A DNA stretch of 6,141 nucleotides, taken from an uncultured Collinsella sp. (GTDB taxonomy: Bacteria > Actinomycetota > Coriobacteriia > Coriobacteriales > Coriobacteriaceae). The notes under the pieces were generated by a model, which saw only the letters and a list, made by a program, of their open reading frames with translations, did not search any database and had not been told where the DNA came from. How positions within the stretch are numbered: position 1 is the stretch's first letter; each line of letters starts with the position of its first letter. Below are positions 5,471 through 6,141 of this stretch, one piece after another. The translations under genes and the position numbers were made by a program. The DNA is taken from positions 1 through 6,141 of the forward strand of contig USHS01000087.1 of NCBI GenBank assembly GCA_900554585.1. The letters run 5' to 3'.

Positions 5471-5589
5471 TGGCACAACACAAGCGTTCGACACGATAAA
5501 CCAAGAACCACGCTATACAGTACAATAGGGTCGTCGATGGGCAACGTCGTCAGTCGAGACGCGACCGCGCTCCGCACCCCTCCGTCTAC

Positions 5590-5646
5590 TCGGTGCGTTC
5601 CCGCCTCCTCCCCGAGGCGGGATGTCGGCATTTTTCATGCACCGAC
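5590..5646. other. Nested and mutually exclusive hairpins
   Basis: TCGGTGC (5590-5596) pairs with GCACCGA (5639-5645), enclosing CCCGCCTC (5600-5607) paired with GAGGCGGG (5614-5621) around a six-base loop. An alternative stem, GTCGG plus CAT (5624-5631), can pair with ATG plus CCGAC (5637-5646, two-base bulge). The alternative uses 5639-5645, so it cannot coexist with the outer stem. Five T residues at 5631-5635 sit nine bases after the inner stem on the plus strand, too far for a classical terminator. Confidence 0.4.
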
Positions 5647-5666
5647 AATCCAATAGCCCGTGGACA

Positions 5667-5698
5667 GCCCGGGCAGCATTGCGCCCGGGCAGTATCGC
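5667..5698. repeat. Tandem 16-bp repeat with palindromic GCCCGGGC core
   Basis: Units 5667-5682 and 5683-5698 are adjacent and identical at 14 of 16 positions. Each begins with GCCCGGGC, which is its own reverse complement, so the pair can also form an 8-bp hairpin with an eight-base loop (5667-5674 with 5683-5690). It lies just beyond the rpsA terminator. No T-run follows on either strand. Confidence 0.6.
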
Positions 5699-5715
5699 GC
5701 ATCAGCAGCAAATGC

Positions 5716-5749
5716 AAAAAGGGACCCGTCCATTGCGGACGGATCCCTT
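5716..5749 (-). terminator. Rho-independent terminator of rpsA
   Basis: A 13-bp stem with one G-U pair (5719-5731 with 5737-5749) and a five-base loop is followed on the minus strand by a five-T run (5720-5716, the first two within the stem). It begins 24 bases after the rpsA stop codon. It is the clearest terminator in the window together with that of xpt. Confidence 0.92.
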
Positions 5750-5773
5750 AAAACAAGTGATCGTCAAACCGAT

Positions 5774-6141
5774 TTACTCGGCGTTGGTCTCCTCGTCCTT
5801 CTTCTCGGAAGGCAGCAGGGTAACCTCGATCTCGACGCCCAGAGTCTCAGCAGCGGACTTCATGGACAGGGAGATACGACGACGGTCGAGGTCGATCTCC
5901 ATGACCTTGACCTGAACCTTGTCGCCCACGTGGGTGACCTGAGAAGGCTGATCGACGTGCTTGTTGGCCATCTCGGAGATGTGCACCAGGCCCTCGATGC
6001 CCTCGCCCAGGTCGACGAAAGCGCCGAACGGGACAAGCTTGGTCACAGTGCCCTCGACGATAGCGCCGACGGGGTACTTCTTGACCAGTGCGCGCCACGG
6101 ATCCTCGGTGGTCTGCTTGAGACCAAGGGAGATGCGCTCGC
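5774..6141 (-). CDS. rpsA: 30S ribosomal protein S1, C-terminal part (cut by the right edge)
   Basis: Ribosomal protein S1 binds mRNA on the 30S subunit through repeated S1 (OB-fold) domains and promotes initiation. The minus-strand frame is open from the right edge to TAA (5776-5774), 121 complete codons, with no start inside the window. It enters at the end of one S1 domain (ERISLGLKQ), passes the linker DPWRALVKKYPVG, and contains one full S1 domain. That domain shows the hallmarks G-x-V-T-K-L-V-P-F-G-A-F-V-D-L, EGLVHISE and the closing DRRRISLSMK. A short tail of about 26 residues ends in the acidic PSEKKDEETNAE. The apparent start at 6046 is a GTG valine codon within the domain, not a true start. 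PNPase and other S1-domain proteins are less likely because of the linker and the closely spaced domains. Confidence 0.95.
   Translation of the reverse strand, partial: ERISLGLKQTTEDPWRALVKKYPVGAIVEGTVTKLVPFGAFVDLGEGIEGLVHISEMANKHVDQPSQVTHVGDKVQVKVMEIDLDRRRISLSMKSAAETLGVEIEVTLLPSEKKDEETNAE

Larger units (their letters stand above)
5450..5715. other. Non-coding, structure-rich gap between rnpB and rpsA
   Basis: No supported gene lies here. The longest sensible small frame begins at ATG 5537 on the plus strand (39 codons, ending 5656); its composition and the overlapping hairpins argue against it. The region holds the rnpB promoter at one end, a 7-bp outer stem (5590-5596 with 5639-5645) enclosing an 8-bp stem (5600-5607 with 5614-5621), and an alternative stem (5624-5631 with 5637-5646). 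A tandem pair of 16-bp units lies at 5667-5698. A small RNA or 5'/3' regulatory element is possible but unproven, and I cannot assign a strand. Confidence 0.5.

Noticed and set aside
5537..5656. Small plus-strand frame of 39 codons with a weak AGGG upstream
   Set aside because: No recognisable protein, overlaps strong hairpins, and codon composition is like the non-coding surroundings.

Overview
The window is high-GC bacterial DNA carrying ordinary chromosomal genes. The best guess for its origin is a gut-associated Coriobacteriia actinobacterium, Collinsella-like. This rests on overall base and codon style, the bacterial type A RNase P RNA, the S1 ribosomal protein with a short acidic tail, and the gene mix. 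It is inference, because no search could be run. There are no mobile elements, CRISPR arrays, tRNAs or obvious foreign genes, and no convincing new multi-gene system.

Layout from left to right. (1) The first 19 codons of an unidentified gene on the minus strand leave the left edge, preceded by a strong Shine-Dalgarno and, just before that, the intrinsic terminator of xpt. (2) xpt (xanthine phosphoribosyltransferase, purine salvage), a DHA2-like major facilitator exporter, and metY (O-acetylhomoserine sulfhydrylase) follow, all on the minus strand. metY has its own terminator, which sits immediately upstream of the transporter's ribosome binding site. (3) A divergent intergenic region with repeated TCTCAACC-type motifs separates metY from a plus-strand gene for a cysteine-rich C_GCAxxG_C_C redox-family protein. 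That gene has a 10-bp hairpin directly before its Shine-Dalgarno. (4) A convergent YigZ/IMPACT-family gene on the minus strand must start at TTG, and a strong hairpin lies between it and the redox-protein gene. (5) The RNase P RNA gene rnpB is on the minus strand. (6) About 340 bases without a supported gene hold nested hairpins and a tandem 16-bp repeat. (7) The 3' end of rpsA (ribosomal protein S1) is on the minus strand with a textbook terminator, running off the right edge.

The genes look like independent transcription units more than one pathway: most are followed by their own intrinsic terminator. The one plausible functional pairing is metY (sulfide assimilation into homocysteine) divergent from the cysteine-rich redox protein, with shared candidate operator sequence between them. 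The most interesting signals are regulatory: two terminators lying immediately in front of the next gene's ribosome binding site, the divergent operator candidate, the leader hairpin, and the structured non-coding stretch between rnpB and rpsA.
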